Assembly: GCA_002493835.1 (NCBI GenBank)
Contig: DLAA01000024.1
Location: 4,443-12,786, forward strand
Direction: 5' to 3'
DNA length: 8,344 bases
Origin: Lachnospiraceae bacterium UBA7060
GTDB lineage: Bacteria > Bacillota > Clostridia > Lachnospirales > Lachnospiraceae
Each line of letters begins with the position of its first letter. The first letter of the stretch is position 1. Under the pieces are notes generated by a model. The model worked only from the letters and a program-made list of their open reading frames with translations, did no database searches and was not told the origin of the DNA. Below, one piece after another: positions 1 through 6,528 of this stretch. A program made the position numbers and the translations under genes.

Positions 1-462
1 AGAGAATATTACTGGACGGGGAAAATTACAACAAAAGCAGGAAAAGAGTATCCTTTCGGGTACCGTGATATCGTAAAGGGAAGCGGGTATATCACGGCGC
101 AGTGCTGCGGGAGCACGGAGCTGGAAATCGGGACGGTGTATGCGTCAGAGATGGGGATCACGCTTTTTTCGCAGATTGACCGTTATACGCTGGAAGATGC
201 AAAGATGGAGCTGTCTTGCCATTTCCGGCTGCCGGACAGGACCTTTGAGGAAATCCCGATGGGTATTTTTGAAGTCAGCGAAGCAAACAGGCATCTGAAA
301 ACACTGGAACTGAAAGCATATGATTATATGCTCCGGTTTGAGAAGAGCTTTAACGGGTTTGAAACCGTGGGAAATGCCTATGCTTTTCTCGAACTGCGCT
401 TTTCCACCCGCATCGCCAGTTCCCCGGCTGGGCACTGCAGCATTCCGGCATCCTTGTTATAA
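1..462 (+). pseudogene. Truncated phage tail/baseplate-like protein (5' end outside window)
   Basis: The reading frame is open from the first base, so the gene begins upstream of the window. About 132 residues look genuinely phage-like, with segments such as GYITAQCCGSTELEIG, then DRTFEEIPMGIFEVSEANR and FETVGNAYAFL. From memory these resemble structural tail or baseplate proteins of Firmicutes siphoprophages, in which beta-strand-rich segments lead into a longer hub-like protein. The exact family is not certain. At about base 397 the phage-like sequence stops and the frame continues for about 22 codons through antisense transposase DNA to a chance TAA at 460-462. The downstream part of the gene is absent from the window. 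It is best read as a dead prophage remnant broken by an insertion sequence and a later deletion. Confidence is high for 'broken gene' and moderate for 'phage tail'. Confidence 0.55.
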
Positions 463-1485
463 CAGAATCCTTCCTCCAACTTCCCGTTTGCTGCAGCCGC
501 TACAGCTGTGTTTGTCCGCGCTATCAATGTGACCTCTTCCCCGCAGGTCTCCAGATTATCGTCGCTGACATATGCCATATCTCCTATCACTTCTGTTATC
601 TTTAGTCCGTTTTTCTGTGCTTTTTCCAGCAGTCCCGGTAATTCCTGCCCATCTGGCGCCCTCCATGGGTCACGCTTATCACTGCGGTTAGACGTTCCTG
701 TGTCATTGCCAGGTGGTTTTTATATCCGTAAAATGTGCTTGTTGATGTTTTATGCCCGAACCGTGCATCCCTGTCATCCTTCGACCGGATATCCCTGATC
801 TGCTCATCCTCAAGCAGTTCCTTCATTTTTGGGGAAAGATCCTGTATCTTTTGGTTCCCGCTCGCCGCTATCCCCTCCTCAAGAACCCTAAGCAGTTCTC
901 GCGTATAAGCAATCTCCTCATCCAGTCCGGCTTCCGGAGATGGTTTCTCTGGAAATATTTCTGATAATTCAAAGGCACTTTTATAGATTTCTTTCCGAAG
1001 CCGTTTACTCATATCCCGCAGGATCTGTGTGGGAGATTTCGCCTGCACGGATGCATTTGTATGGGTGGAATCCACAATAATGGTCCCGGATTTTATCAGC
1101 CCTTTATCCAAAGCCTGCTGTATCGTTTCCTTCAGCATTTCTTCCAAAATATCTTCTGTAATACGGGTCTTTCTGAATTTCGTCAGAAGACTGGGATCAA
1201 TCATTTTCGCTTCTGGTTCCAGATCCAGAAAAAACTTATATGCCATATCTGTCTGGGCACTGCTGATCAGGGTTTCATCGGACAAGTCGTAGAGCTTTTT
1301 CAGAAACAGCAGTTTGAACATCATCTCCGGTTCTTTTGCCGGACGCCCAAACCTTTCACAATACTGTTTACGCAGCATTGGATTTACAAACTGAAATCTA
1401 TGTTCTCCTTGATCCTGCGCAGAAGGTGGTTTGCCGGAATAATGGCATCATAAATTCCTTGATAAGGCGATAACGACAGCGTCAT
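378..1485 (-). pseudogene. IS1182-family DDE transposase, frameshifted and truncated
   Basis: Read on the minus strand, translation from an ATG at 1485-1483 begins MTLSLSPYQGIYDAIIPANH, the usual N-terminus of this transposase type. It stops after IDFSL because one base is missing in the A-run at 1388-1390. Shifting frame restores VNPMLRKQYCERFGRPAKEP and runs cleanly to HGGR near 659. A second missing base, in the GG at 655-656, breaks the frame again. Correcting it gives PDGQELPGLLEKAQKNG and then GDMAYVSDDNLE, CYNKDAGMLQCPAGELAMRVEKR. The first catalytic Asp (IVDST) and the second (GDMAY) are visible. The C-terminal part with the catalytic Glu and the Cys-rich segment is gone at the junction near 397. 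Two frameshifts plus loss of the DDE Glu make it inactive. The open frame upstream of the ATG continues to a possible GTG at 1563, so the original start could be there. Confidence 0.88.
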
Positions 1486-1563
1486 TTGTGAATGATTTCT
1501 CAGCATTCTGGAATCTCTATTGTCTTTTCTTTTATTATAACTCTTTCCATTAAAACCAGCCAC
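397..1563 (-). mobile_element. Remnant of an IS1182-family insertion sequence
   Basis: These bounds cover the recognisable transposase plus its in-frame upstream extension; they are not element ends. The downstream (transposase C-terminal) end is missing, because transposase sequence abuts phage-like sequence near 397 with no inverted repeat or target duplication visible. The upstream end lies somewhere between about 1563 and 1780, and I could not recognise a terminal repeat there. The element has probably lost one end by deletion after insertion. Confidence 0.6.
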
Positions 1564-1781
1564 ACTTATTACGATTCAGTTTAGTTCGTTACACGAAAGC
1601 TCTCATAGAGTATCAACCTGCCTAAGCGAATATTTATAATAAGGGGTTGGTTGACGGTTTTATTGACGGATGTTAAAAATCCCAAAAAGCCCATGCCATA
1701 CCAACTGCTTCCCCTATTATAATGAAATAAGTGCAGATGTCAGAGTTAATTACTCTCTAACTACTACACTTTTATGGTACT
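1564..1781. other. Gene-free stretch between IS remnant and tRNA terminator
   Basis: This AT-rich stretch has no open frame with a plausible start and ribosome site on either strand. It may contain the original upstream end of the IS element and residual prophage DNA. Only minor structure is visible: a 5-bp-arm inverted repeat AGAGT-taatt-ACTCT near 1742-1756, and a direct repeat AAAAAGCCC at 1684-1692 that recurs in the terminator at 1782-1790. Neither supports a function on its own. Confidence 0.5.
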
Positions 1782-1819
1782 AAAAAGCCCGATTCTTTTC
1801 ATAAAGAATCAGACTTTTT
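1782..1819 (-). terminator. Terminator hairpin of tRNA-Leu(AAG)
   Basis: Two 17-base arms (1782-1798 and 1803-1819) pair around a 4-base loop at 1799-1802. In the minus-strand RNA the mismatching positions become G-U wobbles and the 3' arm ends in GGGCUUUUU, a good intrinsic terminator. It lies 42 bases past the tRNA 3' end. The A-rich/T-rich flanks may let it also stop plus-strand transcription. Confidence 0.8.
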
Positions 1820-1861
1820 CAGTGCCTTTATAAATCAACGCTTTCAGCCCTCTAACAGGAC

Positions 1862-1945
1862 TGCGGAAGATGGGACTTGAACCCACACGGCCTAACGGTC
1901 ACTAGATCCTTAGTCTAGCCTGTCTGCCAATTCCAGCACTTCCGC
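1862..1945 (-). tRNA. tRNA-Leu, anticodon AAG
   Basis: This is an 84-nt class II tRNA on the minus strand. Acceptor arms GCGGAAG and CTTCCGC pair perfectly, with discriminator A at 1862 and no encoded CCA. The D-arm contains AATTGGCAGACA. The anticodon stem CTAGA/TCTAG encloses the loop CTAAGGA, giving anticodon AAG for the Leu codon CUU. A long variable arm and T-arm GTGGG-TTCAAGT-CCCAT follow. The long variable arm, discriminator A and anticodon all agree on leucine. An A at position 34 is uncommon for bacterial tRNA-Leu. Its 3' end faces the decayed prophage side. Confidence 0.95.
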
Positions 1946-1967
1946 ATACATCTGCAACGCAAGTAAT

Positions 1968-1996
1968 ATTTTACTAGCACAGTTTCAAAAAGTCAA
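1968..1996 (-). promoter_or_regulatory. Promoter of tRNA-Leu(AAG)
   Basis: On the minus strand TTGACT (1996-1991) and TAAAAT (1973-1968) are separated by exactly 17 bases (1990-1974). Each box is one base from consensus. The -10 ends 22 bases before the tRNA 5' end, which allows a short 5' leader. The strength fits a stable RNA gene. Confidence 0.82.
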
Positions 1997-2063
1997 GTAA
2001 TTTCACTATATTTTTACACTTTTTTTGGAGAAAAAGATTTCATGACAAATATTTAAAAATATC

Positions 2064-2092
2064 TTGACATTATTAATAAAAACAGATAAAAT
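2064..2092 (+). promoter_or_regulatory. Promoter of tRNA-Leu(CAG)
   Basis: A perfect TTGACA (2064-2069) and TAAAAT (2087-2092) lie 17 bases apart in very AT-rich DNA. Transcription would start about 2099-2100, only a few bases before the mature tRNA 5' end at 2104. It is back to back with the minus-strand tRNA promoter, with about 67 bases between the two -35 boxes. Confidence 0.85.
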
Positions 2093-2103
2093 AACATTTG
2101 TTC

Positions 2104-2187
2104 GCAGGAATGGCGGAATTGGCAGACGCGCACGGTTCAGGTCCGTGTGGTAGCAATACCATGAGAGTTCAAGTCTCTTTTCCTGCA
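2104..2187 (+). tRNA. tRNA-Leu, anticodon CAG
   Basis: This is an 84-nt class II tRNA. Acceptor GCAGGAA pairs with TTCCTGC, discriminator A is at 2187, and CCA is not encoded. The D-arm has AATTGGCAGACG. Anticodon stem CACGG/CCGTG encloses loop TTCAGGT, giving CAG, which reads CUG. The long variable arm folds as GGTA-gcaa-TACC, and the T-arm is GAGAG-TTCAAGT-CTCTT. All features fit tRNA-Leu. The terminator begins only three bases after it, so it is a single-gene transcript. Confidence 0.96.
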
Positions 2188-2190
2188 TAG

Positions 2191-2220
2191 AGAGAAGTCC
2201 TCGAGATAGGACTTCTCTTT
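2191..2220 (+). terminator. Terminator of tRNA-Leu(CAG)
   Basis: A perfect 11-bp stem AGAGAAGTCCT/AGGACTTCTCT (2191-2201 and 2208-2218) closes a 6-base loop and is followed by TT-gcg-TTT. The U-tract is weak, but the stem is strong and its position directly behind the tRNA makes a terminator the natural reading. Confidence 0.75.
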
Positions 2221-2291
2221 GCGTTTAAGATTCATTTTCAATCTTTCCCGCACACATCACAAAAATTGGCAAATTATCACATGTTAAGTCA

Positions 2292-2320
2292 TTTTCATGT
2301 CGGCACAATATTCCTATAAT
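2292..2320 (+). promoter_or_regulatory. Likely promoter of the GH94 phosphorylase gene
   Basis: A perfect TATAAT at 2315-2320 has a weak -35 TTTTCA at 2292-2297 (four of six bases) with 17-base spacing. Transcription would begin near 2327, giving a leader of about 83 bases before the chosen start codon. A weak -35 would suit a regulated gene that needs an activator. Confidence 0.55.
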
Positions 2321-2340
2321 AAAACGTAATAAGAACGGAG

Positions 2341-2363
2341 AGCGTTATCGCTTGCAATGCGAT
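2341..2363. promoter_or_regulatory. Overlapping small inverted repeats in GH94 leader
   Basis: Two short dyads share bases: AGCG-ttat-CGCT (2341-2352) and ATCGC-ttgcaat-GCGAT (2347-2363). They lie about 15-35 bases downstream of the predicted transcription start, where a repressor operator or an RNA switch could sit. The arms are only 4-5 bp, so chance is a real alternative. Confidence 0.25.
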
Positions 2364-2409
2364 GAAACTTATCTGGAAAAGCCATATGCGAAAAGGCAGG
2401 AGGGGTTAT

Positions 2410-4818
2410 ATGCGTTACGGACATTTTGACAATGAGAAGCAGGAGTATGTTATCGACAGGGTAAATTTGCCTTGTTCTTGGACGAATTATCTCGGTGTTG
2501 AGGACATGGCTGCGGTGGTGAATCATACGGCGGGAGGATATCTTTTCTACAAGACACCGGAATATCACAGGATCAGTCGTTTCAGGGGCAATGCGGTGCC
2601 CATGGACAGGCCTGGATTCTATGTATATCTGCGTGACAATGACAGTGAGGATTACTGGTCGGTCTCCTGGCAGCCTGTGGGGAAGCCGCTCGGACAGGCA
2701 AAGTACCGCTGTCGGCACGGCATGTCATACACGGTGTACGAGTGTGACTACGAGGATTTACAGGCGTCTCAGACGATGGTGATTCCCCGGGGTGAAGCGG
2801 TACAGCTTTGGGATGTGAAAATCAGGAACACGGGAGATAGGATGAGAAATTTAAGCGTGTTTTCCTATCTGGAATTTTCCTTCCATCACATTATGATAGA
2901 TAATCAAAATTATCAGATGAGTCTCTACTGTGCGGGCGTTTCCTATGAGGATGGTATTATTGAGGAAGATTTGTTCTACGAGGAGAACGGATATCAGTAT
3001 TTTACAGCTGATTTTGAGCCGGACGGCTTTGACTGTATGCGGGATCGGTTTGTCGGAACTTACAATACGGAGACGAACCCGGCGGCTGTCGTGGAGGGGC
3101 ATTGTTATTCTTCTTATGAAAAAGGCGGCAATCACTGTGGCAGCCTGCAGAAAAATCTGACGCTGCAGCCGGGAGAAGAAGTGCGTTTGATTTTTATGCT
3201 TGGAGAAGGAGGAAGGGAGGAAGGCAGACGTGTGCGAGCCAAATATGCGGATCACAGTGTGGTAGATCTGGCGTTTGAAGATCTGAAAAATTATTGGAAG
3301 GAGAAGTGTTCAAAATTGCAGGTTCAGACGCCCAATGAGAACATGAATACGCTGCTCAATACATGGACGTTGTACCAGTCAGAGATTAATGTGATGTTCT
3401 CTCGATTTGCTTCTTTTATCGAGGTGGGCGGCAGAGTGGGTTTGGGTTACCGGGATACGGCGCAAGATGCTATGACCATTCCCCACTCCAATCCGGACAA
3501 GTGCAGGGAGCGCATCGAACAGTTGCTGCGCGGTCTGACCAGCGCAGGCTATGGGCTGCATCTGTTTCAACCGGAATGGTTCCAGGAAAATACGGGTGTT
3601 AAGCCTTTTCAGTCTCCTACAGTGATCCCGGAGCCTGATAAGAACAGCATTATACATGGGCTGAAGGATGCCTGCTCCGACGATGCGCTCTGGCTGGTGG
3701 CTTCAGTGACGGAGTATATCAAGGAGACAGGGGACATTTCCTTTGTATCTATGCAGCTTCCCTATGCGGACACTTTTTTGGAGGGAAAGAAGGAGACGGA
3801 AACGGTATATGACCATTTAAAGAGGATTCTGGATTTCTCTACAGAACAAGTGGGGCAGACCGGCATTTGCAAGGGACTACGGGCGGACTGGAATGACTGT
3901 CTCAATCTGGGCGGCGGTGAGAGCGCTATGGTCAGTTTCCTGCACTATTGGGCGTTGACGCAGTTTATCGGGCTGGCACGTTATCTGGGCAGAGATGAGG
4001 ATGTAGAGAGGTATACGCAGATTGCAGAGCGCGTAAAGGAGGTCTGCAACACGCAGCTGTGGGATGGCAAGTGGTTTATCCGGGGAATTACCGCAGGCGG
4101 CAGAAAAATCGGCACGCAGGCGGACAAAGAGGGCAGGGTACATCTGGAATCCAACGCCTGGGCAGTTCTTTCAGGGGCAGCTGACGAGGAGAAGGCGGAT
4201 CTGGCGCTCAAGGCTATCGACGAATACCTCTACACGCCTTACGGACTTTTGCTGAATACGCCCTCCTACACGGAGCCTGATGACGACATTGGATTTGTCA
4301 CAAGGGTATATCCAGGGTTGAAGGAAAATGGTGCGGTTTTTTCTCATCCCAATCCTTGGGCGTGGGCGGCGGCCTGTGTGAGAGGCAGAGGCGATTTGGC
4401 AATGAAGTTTTATGACGCGTTGAATCCCGCAAGACAGAATGACATGATAGAGATTCGGGAGTCGGAGCCGTATTCTTATTGTCAGTTTATTGTGGGGAAG
4501 GATCACAGCGCTTACGGCAGGGCAAGGCATCCGTTTATGACAGGCTCCGGCGGCTGGTCTTATTTTTCAGCTACCAGATATATGCTGGGTATCCGGCCTG
4601 AGTACGAAAGTTTGACCGTCGATCCGTGTATTCCGGCGGAGTGGAAGGCGTTTCGGGCCGTCCGTGTCTGGAGAGGTGCCGAGTATGAAATCCGGGTGAG
4701 CAATCCGGACGGGGTCATGAAAGGTGTGAAGGAAATCCGGGTAGATGGAAAGCTGGTTGACATAATTTTACCTGGTGAGGCGGGCAGCAGGCATACGGTA
4801 GAGATAATTATGGGTTGA
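2410..4818 (+). CDS. chbP: GH94 glycoside phosphorylase, probable N,N'-diacetylchitobiose phosphorylase
   Basis: This cytosolic enzyme (802 aa, no signal peptide or membrane segment) would split a beta-1,4-linked disaccharide with inorganic phosphate. For chitobiose the products are GlcNAc-1-phosphate and GlcNAc. I start it at 2410 (MRYGHFDNEKQEYV) because AGGAGG at 2398-2403 is six bases upstream; the in-frame ATG at 2362 has no ribosome site and would add 16 atypical residues. An N-terminal beta-sandwich occupies roughly residues 1-290 and an (alpha/alpha)6 barrel about 310-730. The catalytic acid is Asp496 in RADWNDCLN. His646 (SHPNPW) and Thr711 (MTGSGGW) match phosphate-binding positions. 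Segments such as RFASFIEVGG, GYRDTAQDA and SPTVIPEP are, from memory, closer to the Vibrio chitobiose enzyme than to cellobiose phosphorylases, and 802 aa matches its length. GH94 membership is secure; the substrate is inference, and cellobiose or another beta-disaccharide remains possible. Confidence 0.93.
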   Translation: MRYGHFDNEKQEYVIDRVNLPCSWTNYLGVEDMAAVVNHTAGGYLFYKTPEYHRISRFRGNAVPMDRPGFYVYLRDNDSEDYWSVSWQPVGKPLGQAKYRCRHGMSYTVYECDYEDLQASQTMVIPRGEAVQLWDVKIRNTGDRMRNLSVFSYLEFSFHHIMIDNQNYQMSLYCAGVSYEDGIIEEDLFYEENGYQYFTADFEPDGFDCMRDRFVGTYNTETNPAAVVEGHCYSSYEKGGNHCGSLQKNLTLQPGEEVRLIFMLGEGGREEGRRVRAKYADHSVVDLAFEDLKNYWKEKCSKLQVQTPNENMNTLLNTWTLYQSEINVMFSRFASFIEVGGRVGLGYRDTAQDAMTIPHSNPDKCRERIEQLLRGLTSAGYGLHLFQPEWFQENTGVKPFQSPTVIPEPDKNSIIHGLKDACSDDALWLVASVTEYIKETGDISFVSMQLPYADTFLEGKKETETVYDHLKRILDFSTEQVGQTGICKGLRADWNDCLNLGGGESAMVSFLHYWALTQFIGLARYLGRDEDVERYTQIAERVKEVCNTQLWDGKWFIRGITAGGRKIGTQADKEGRVHLESNAWAVLSGAADEEKADLALKAIDEYLYTPYGLLLNTPSYTEPDDDIGFVTRVYPGLKENGAVFSHPNPWAWAAACVRGRGDLAMKFYDALNPARQNDMIEIRESEPYSYCQFIVGKDHSAYGRARHPFMTGSGGWSYFSATRYMLGIRPEYESLTVDPCIPAEWKAFRAVRVWRGAEYEIRVSNPDGVMKGVKEIRVDGKLVDIILPGEAGSRHTVEIIMG

Positions 4819-4944
4819 CATAAGATATTTATATTTGGTTTACATAATTCAAAAAATGTTTACATAATTTAAATAAATAGTTTACATAATGTAAATATTA
4901 GTTTACATAAAGCAAATAAGTTTACATGATTATGATTTACATAA
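4814..4944. repeat. Array of seven degenerate GTTTACATAA repeats
   Basis: Copies start at 4814 (GTTGACATAA, overlapping the GH94 stop codon), 4838, 4858, 4880, 4901, 4920 (GTTTACATGA) and 4935 (ATTTACATAA). Steps are 24, 20, 22, 21, 19 and 15 bases. Four copies are exact. After the core many copies continue with an A/T-rich tail such as CAAAAA, TAAATA or CAAATA about 11 bases behind TTTACA. Copy four is part of a near-perfect dyad, TTTACATAATGTAAA (4881-4895). The last copy ends one base before the stretch leading into the mutase ribosome site. The spacing of about two helical turns would put the cores on one DNA face. Possible roles are a multi-site operator, stacked promoters (TTTACA as -35, CATAAT of the next copy as -10), or an extragenic repeat family. 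Confidence 0.85.
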
Positions 4945-4945
4945 C

Positions 4946-4952
4946 AAGGAGG
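4946..4952 (+). promoter_or_regulatory. Strong ribosome binding site of the phosphohexomutase
   Basis: AAGGAGG lies seven bases before the ATG at 4960 and fixes this start. It sits one base after the end of the last repeat copy, so a protein bound to the array would be next to the translation start region. Confidence 0.85.
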
Positions 4953-4959
4953 AAACGCA

Positions 4960-6372
4960 ATGATCAAGTTTGGAACCGGCGGTTGGAGAGCCGTCATCGG
5001 AGACGGATTTACCAAGGAAAATATTCAGATTTTATCCAGAGCCATCTGTGATAAGATGAAGAAAGAGAAGGTGGAGCAAGAAGGCATTGTGCTGGGCTAC
5101 GACCGGCGTTTCTTATCCAAGGAAGCTATGCAGTGGGCAGCGCAGGTTTTTGCGGCAGAGGGGATTAAGGCATATCTGATCAACAAATCGGCACCTACGC
5201 CACTTGTTATGTTTTATGTGATGAAACACGAATTTCACTATGGCATGATGATTACAGCCAGTCACAACCCGGCTGTTTACAATGGAATTAAAGTGTTTAC
5301 CTACGGCGGAAGAGACGCGGATGAGGAGCAGACGGCAGAGATCGAGCATTATATCAATGAAGTAACGGATATCCCGGTGGATGAGATGAATTATGCCGAG
5401 GGGATTGAGAAAGGGCTAATTGAGGAAATCTATCCTTTGAATGAGTATCTGGACAGCATCATCGACACGGTGGATATGGAGAAGGTGAAGAAGCGTGGTC
5501 TGCGAGTGGCGCTGGATCCGATGTACGGTGTCAGCGAGACATCCTTAAAGACGATTCTTATGACTGCTAGATGTGAAGTGGAGACGATCCATGAGCGTCA
5601 CGACACACTCTTTGGCGGAAAGCTTCCTGCGCCTACGGCGGAGACTCTGCGCACGCTGCAAAACTATGTGATCGACAGAAGGTGTGATTTGGGAATCGCC
5701 ACGGATGGGGATGCGGACCGAATCGGCGTCATTGATGATCAGGGTAATTTCCTCCATCCCAATGATATCCTGGTGTTGTTGTACTACTATCTGGTAAAAT
5801 ATAAGGGATGGCACGGAGCGGCGGTTAGAAATATCTGTACGACACATCTGCTGGACCGGGTGGCTGAGAGCTTTGGCGAGCAGTGTTATGAGGTACCGGT
5901 GGGCTTTAAGCATATTTCCGCAAAGATGTTTGCCACGGACGCCGTGATCGGAGGGGAATCTTCGGGCGGTATGGCGGTGCGGGGGCACATTAAAGGGAAG
6001 GATGGCATTTACGCCTCGGCACTTTTGGTGGAGATGATCGCAGTGACGGGGATGAAGCTGTCGGAGATCATGGCGACAATCCGCAGGGAGTACGGTGGTA
6101 TGGCGCTGGAGGAGCGGGATTATCGTTTCAGTCCGAAGAGGAAGGAAGAGATCAAAAAACAGCTTTTGGAGGATAAGGAGCTTCCTCAGATTCCATATGA
6201 GATCGCCCATATTTCTTATTTGGACGGTTTAAAGGTTTATTTGAAGGATGGGGGATGGATTTCGGTTAGATTCTCCGGCACGGAGCCGCTTTTGCGCATT
6301 TTCTGCGAGATGAAAGACAGGAGTGCTGCGGAGGACTTCTGTAGCATATTTGAAAAGTTCCTGGCACTATAA
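4960..6372 (+). CDS. Alpha-D-phosphohexomutase (phosphoglucomutase/phosphomannomutase family)
   Basis: This enzyme moves a phosphate between C1 and C6 of a hexose phosphate through a bisphosphate intermediate. All four signature regions are present in order. TASHNP carries the phosphorylated Ser101. DGDADR (249-254) has the Mg-binding aspartates. GGESSGG (331-337) is the sugar-ring loop. RFSGTEPLLRIF (437-448) is the phosphate-binding loop. Its 470 aa is normal for the family, and the frame is complete with a strong ribosome site. The sugar loop is neither the usual GlmM GGEQSGH nor the GGEMSGH of the Pseudomonas dual enzyme, so the substrate cannot be read from it. Lying 141 bases behind the GH94 gene on the same strand, it most simply converts that enzyme's sugar 1-phosphate to the 6-phosphate for glycolysis or amino-sugar catabolism. 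Glucose-1-P or GlcNAc-1-P is the likely substrate. Confidence 0.93.
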   Translation: MIKFGTGGWRAVIGDGFTKENIQILSRAICDKMKKEKVEQEGIVLGYDRRFLSKEAMQWAAQVFAAEGIKAYLINKSAPTPLVMFYVMKHEFHYGMMITASHNPAVYNGIKVFTYGGRDADEEQTAEIEHYINEVTDIPVDEMNYAEGIEKGLIEEIYPLNEYLDSIIDTVDMEKVKKRGLRVALDPMYGVSETSLKTILMTARCEVETIHERHDTLFGGKLPAPTAETLRTLQNYVIDRRCDLGIATDGDADRIGVIDDQGNFLHPNDILVLLYYYLVKYKGWHGAAVRNICTTHLLDRVAESFGEQCYEVPVGFKHISAKMFATDAVIGGESSGGMAVRGHIKGKDGIYASALLVEMIAVTGMKLSEIMATIRREYGGMALEERDYRFSPKRKEEIKKQLLEDKELPQIPYEIAHISYLDGLKVYLKDGGWISVRFSGTEPLLRIFCEMKDRSAAEDFCSIFEKFLAL

Positions 6373-6470
6373 AAACGATAAAGAAAAGGATATCTTTTAA
6401 GAGAAGGATCCATCGACGAAGGAGAAATGGATTTGTGATGTATCATTAAGAGATATGGAACAGATAAAAT

Positions 6471-6505
6471 ATAAACTCCGCCGGGAGAATTTCGGCGGAG
6501 TTTAT
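6471..6505 (+). terminator. GC-rich hairpin between mutase and sensor kinase genes
   Basis: A perfect 13-bp stem ATAAACTCCGCCG/CGGCGGAGTTTAT (6471-6483 and 6493-6505) closes a 9-base loop. The T-tract (GTTTAT) lies inside the stem and is short, so termination may be partial. It lies 98 bases after the mutase stop and only 23 bases before the first kinase start codon. It probably ends the metabolic transcript. With no room for a promoter behind it, kinase transcripts must start before it or read through it. Confidence 0.6.
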
Positions 6506-6528
6506 CGCTATGTGATGGGCGAGGTGGG

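Noticed and set aside
508..1453. Plus-strand open frames across the IS remnant
   Set aside because: They are antisense to clear transposase coding sequence, whose conserved motifs read on the minus strand.
1620..1680. Short plus-strand reading frame ending LVDGFIDGC as a phage integrase C-terminus
   Set aside because: A stop lies just upstream in the same frame, leaving about 16 residues with no start or ribosome site.
1684..1790. AAAAAGCCC direct repeat (1684-1692 and 1782-1790) as a phage attachment core
   Set aside because: It is only nine bases, low in complexity and part of a terminator stem; no integrase is nearby and the repeat does not include tRNA sequence.
2362..2409. Longer N-terminus for the GH94 protein from the ATG at 2362
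   Set aside because: There is no ribosome site at useful distance, and the 16 extra residues are basic and unlike family N-termini. The ATG at 2410 has AGGAGG six bases upstream and begins with the expected family sequence.
2314..2718. Minus-strand open frames within the GH94, mutase and kinase genes
   Set aside because: They lie antisense to strongly conserved coding sequence, lack ribosome sites and resemble no protein family I know.
4814..4944. CRISPR array
   Set aside because: The repeats are only about 10 bp and degenerate, the spacers are 5-14 bp and AT-rich rather than unique 30-mers, and there are no cas genes.
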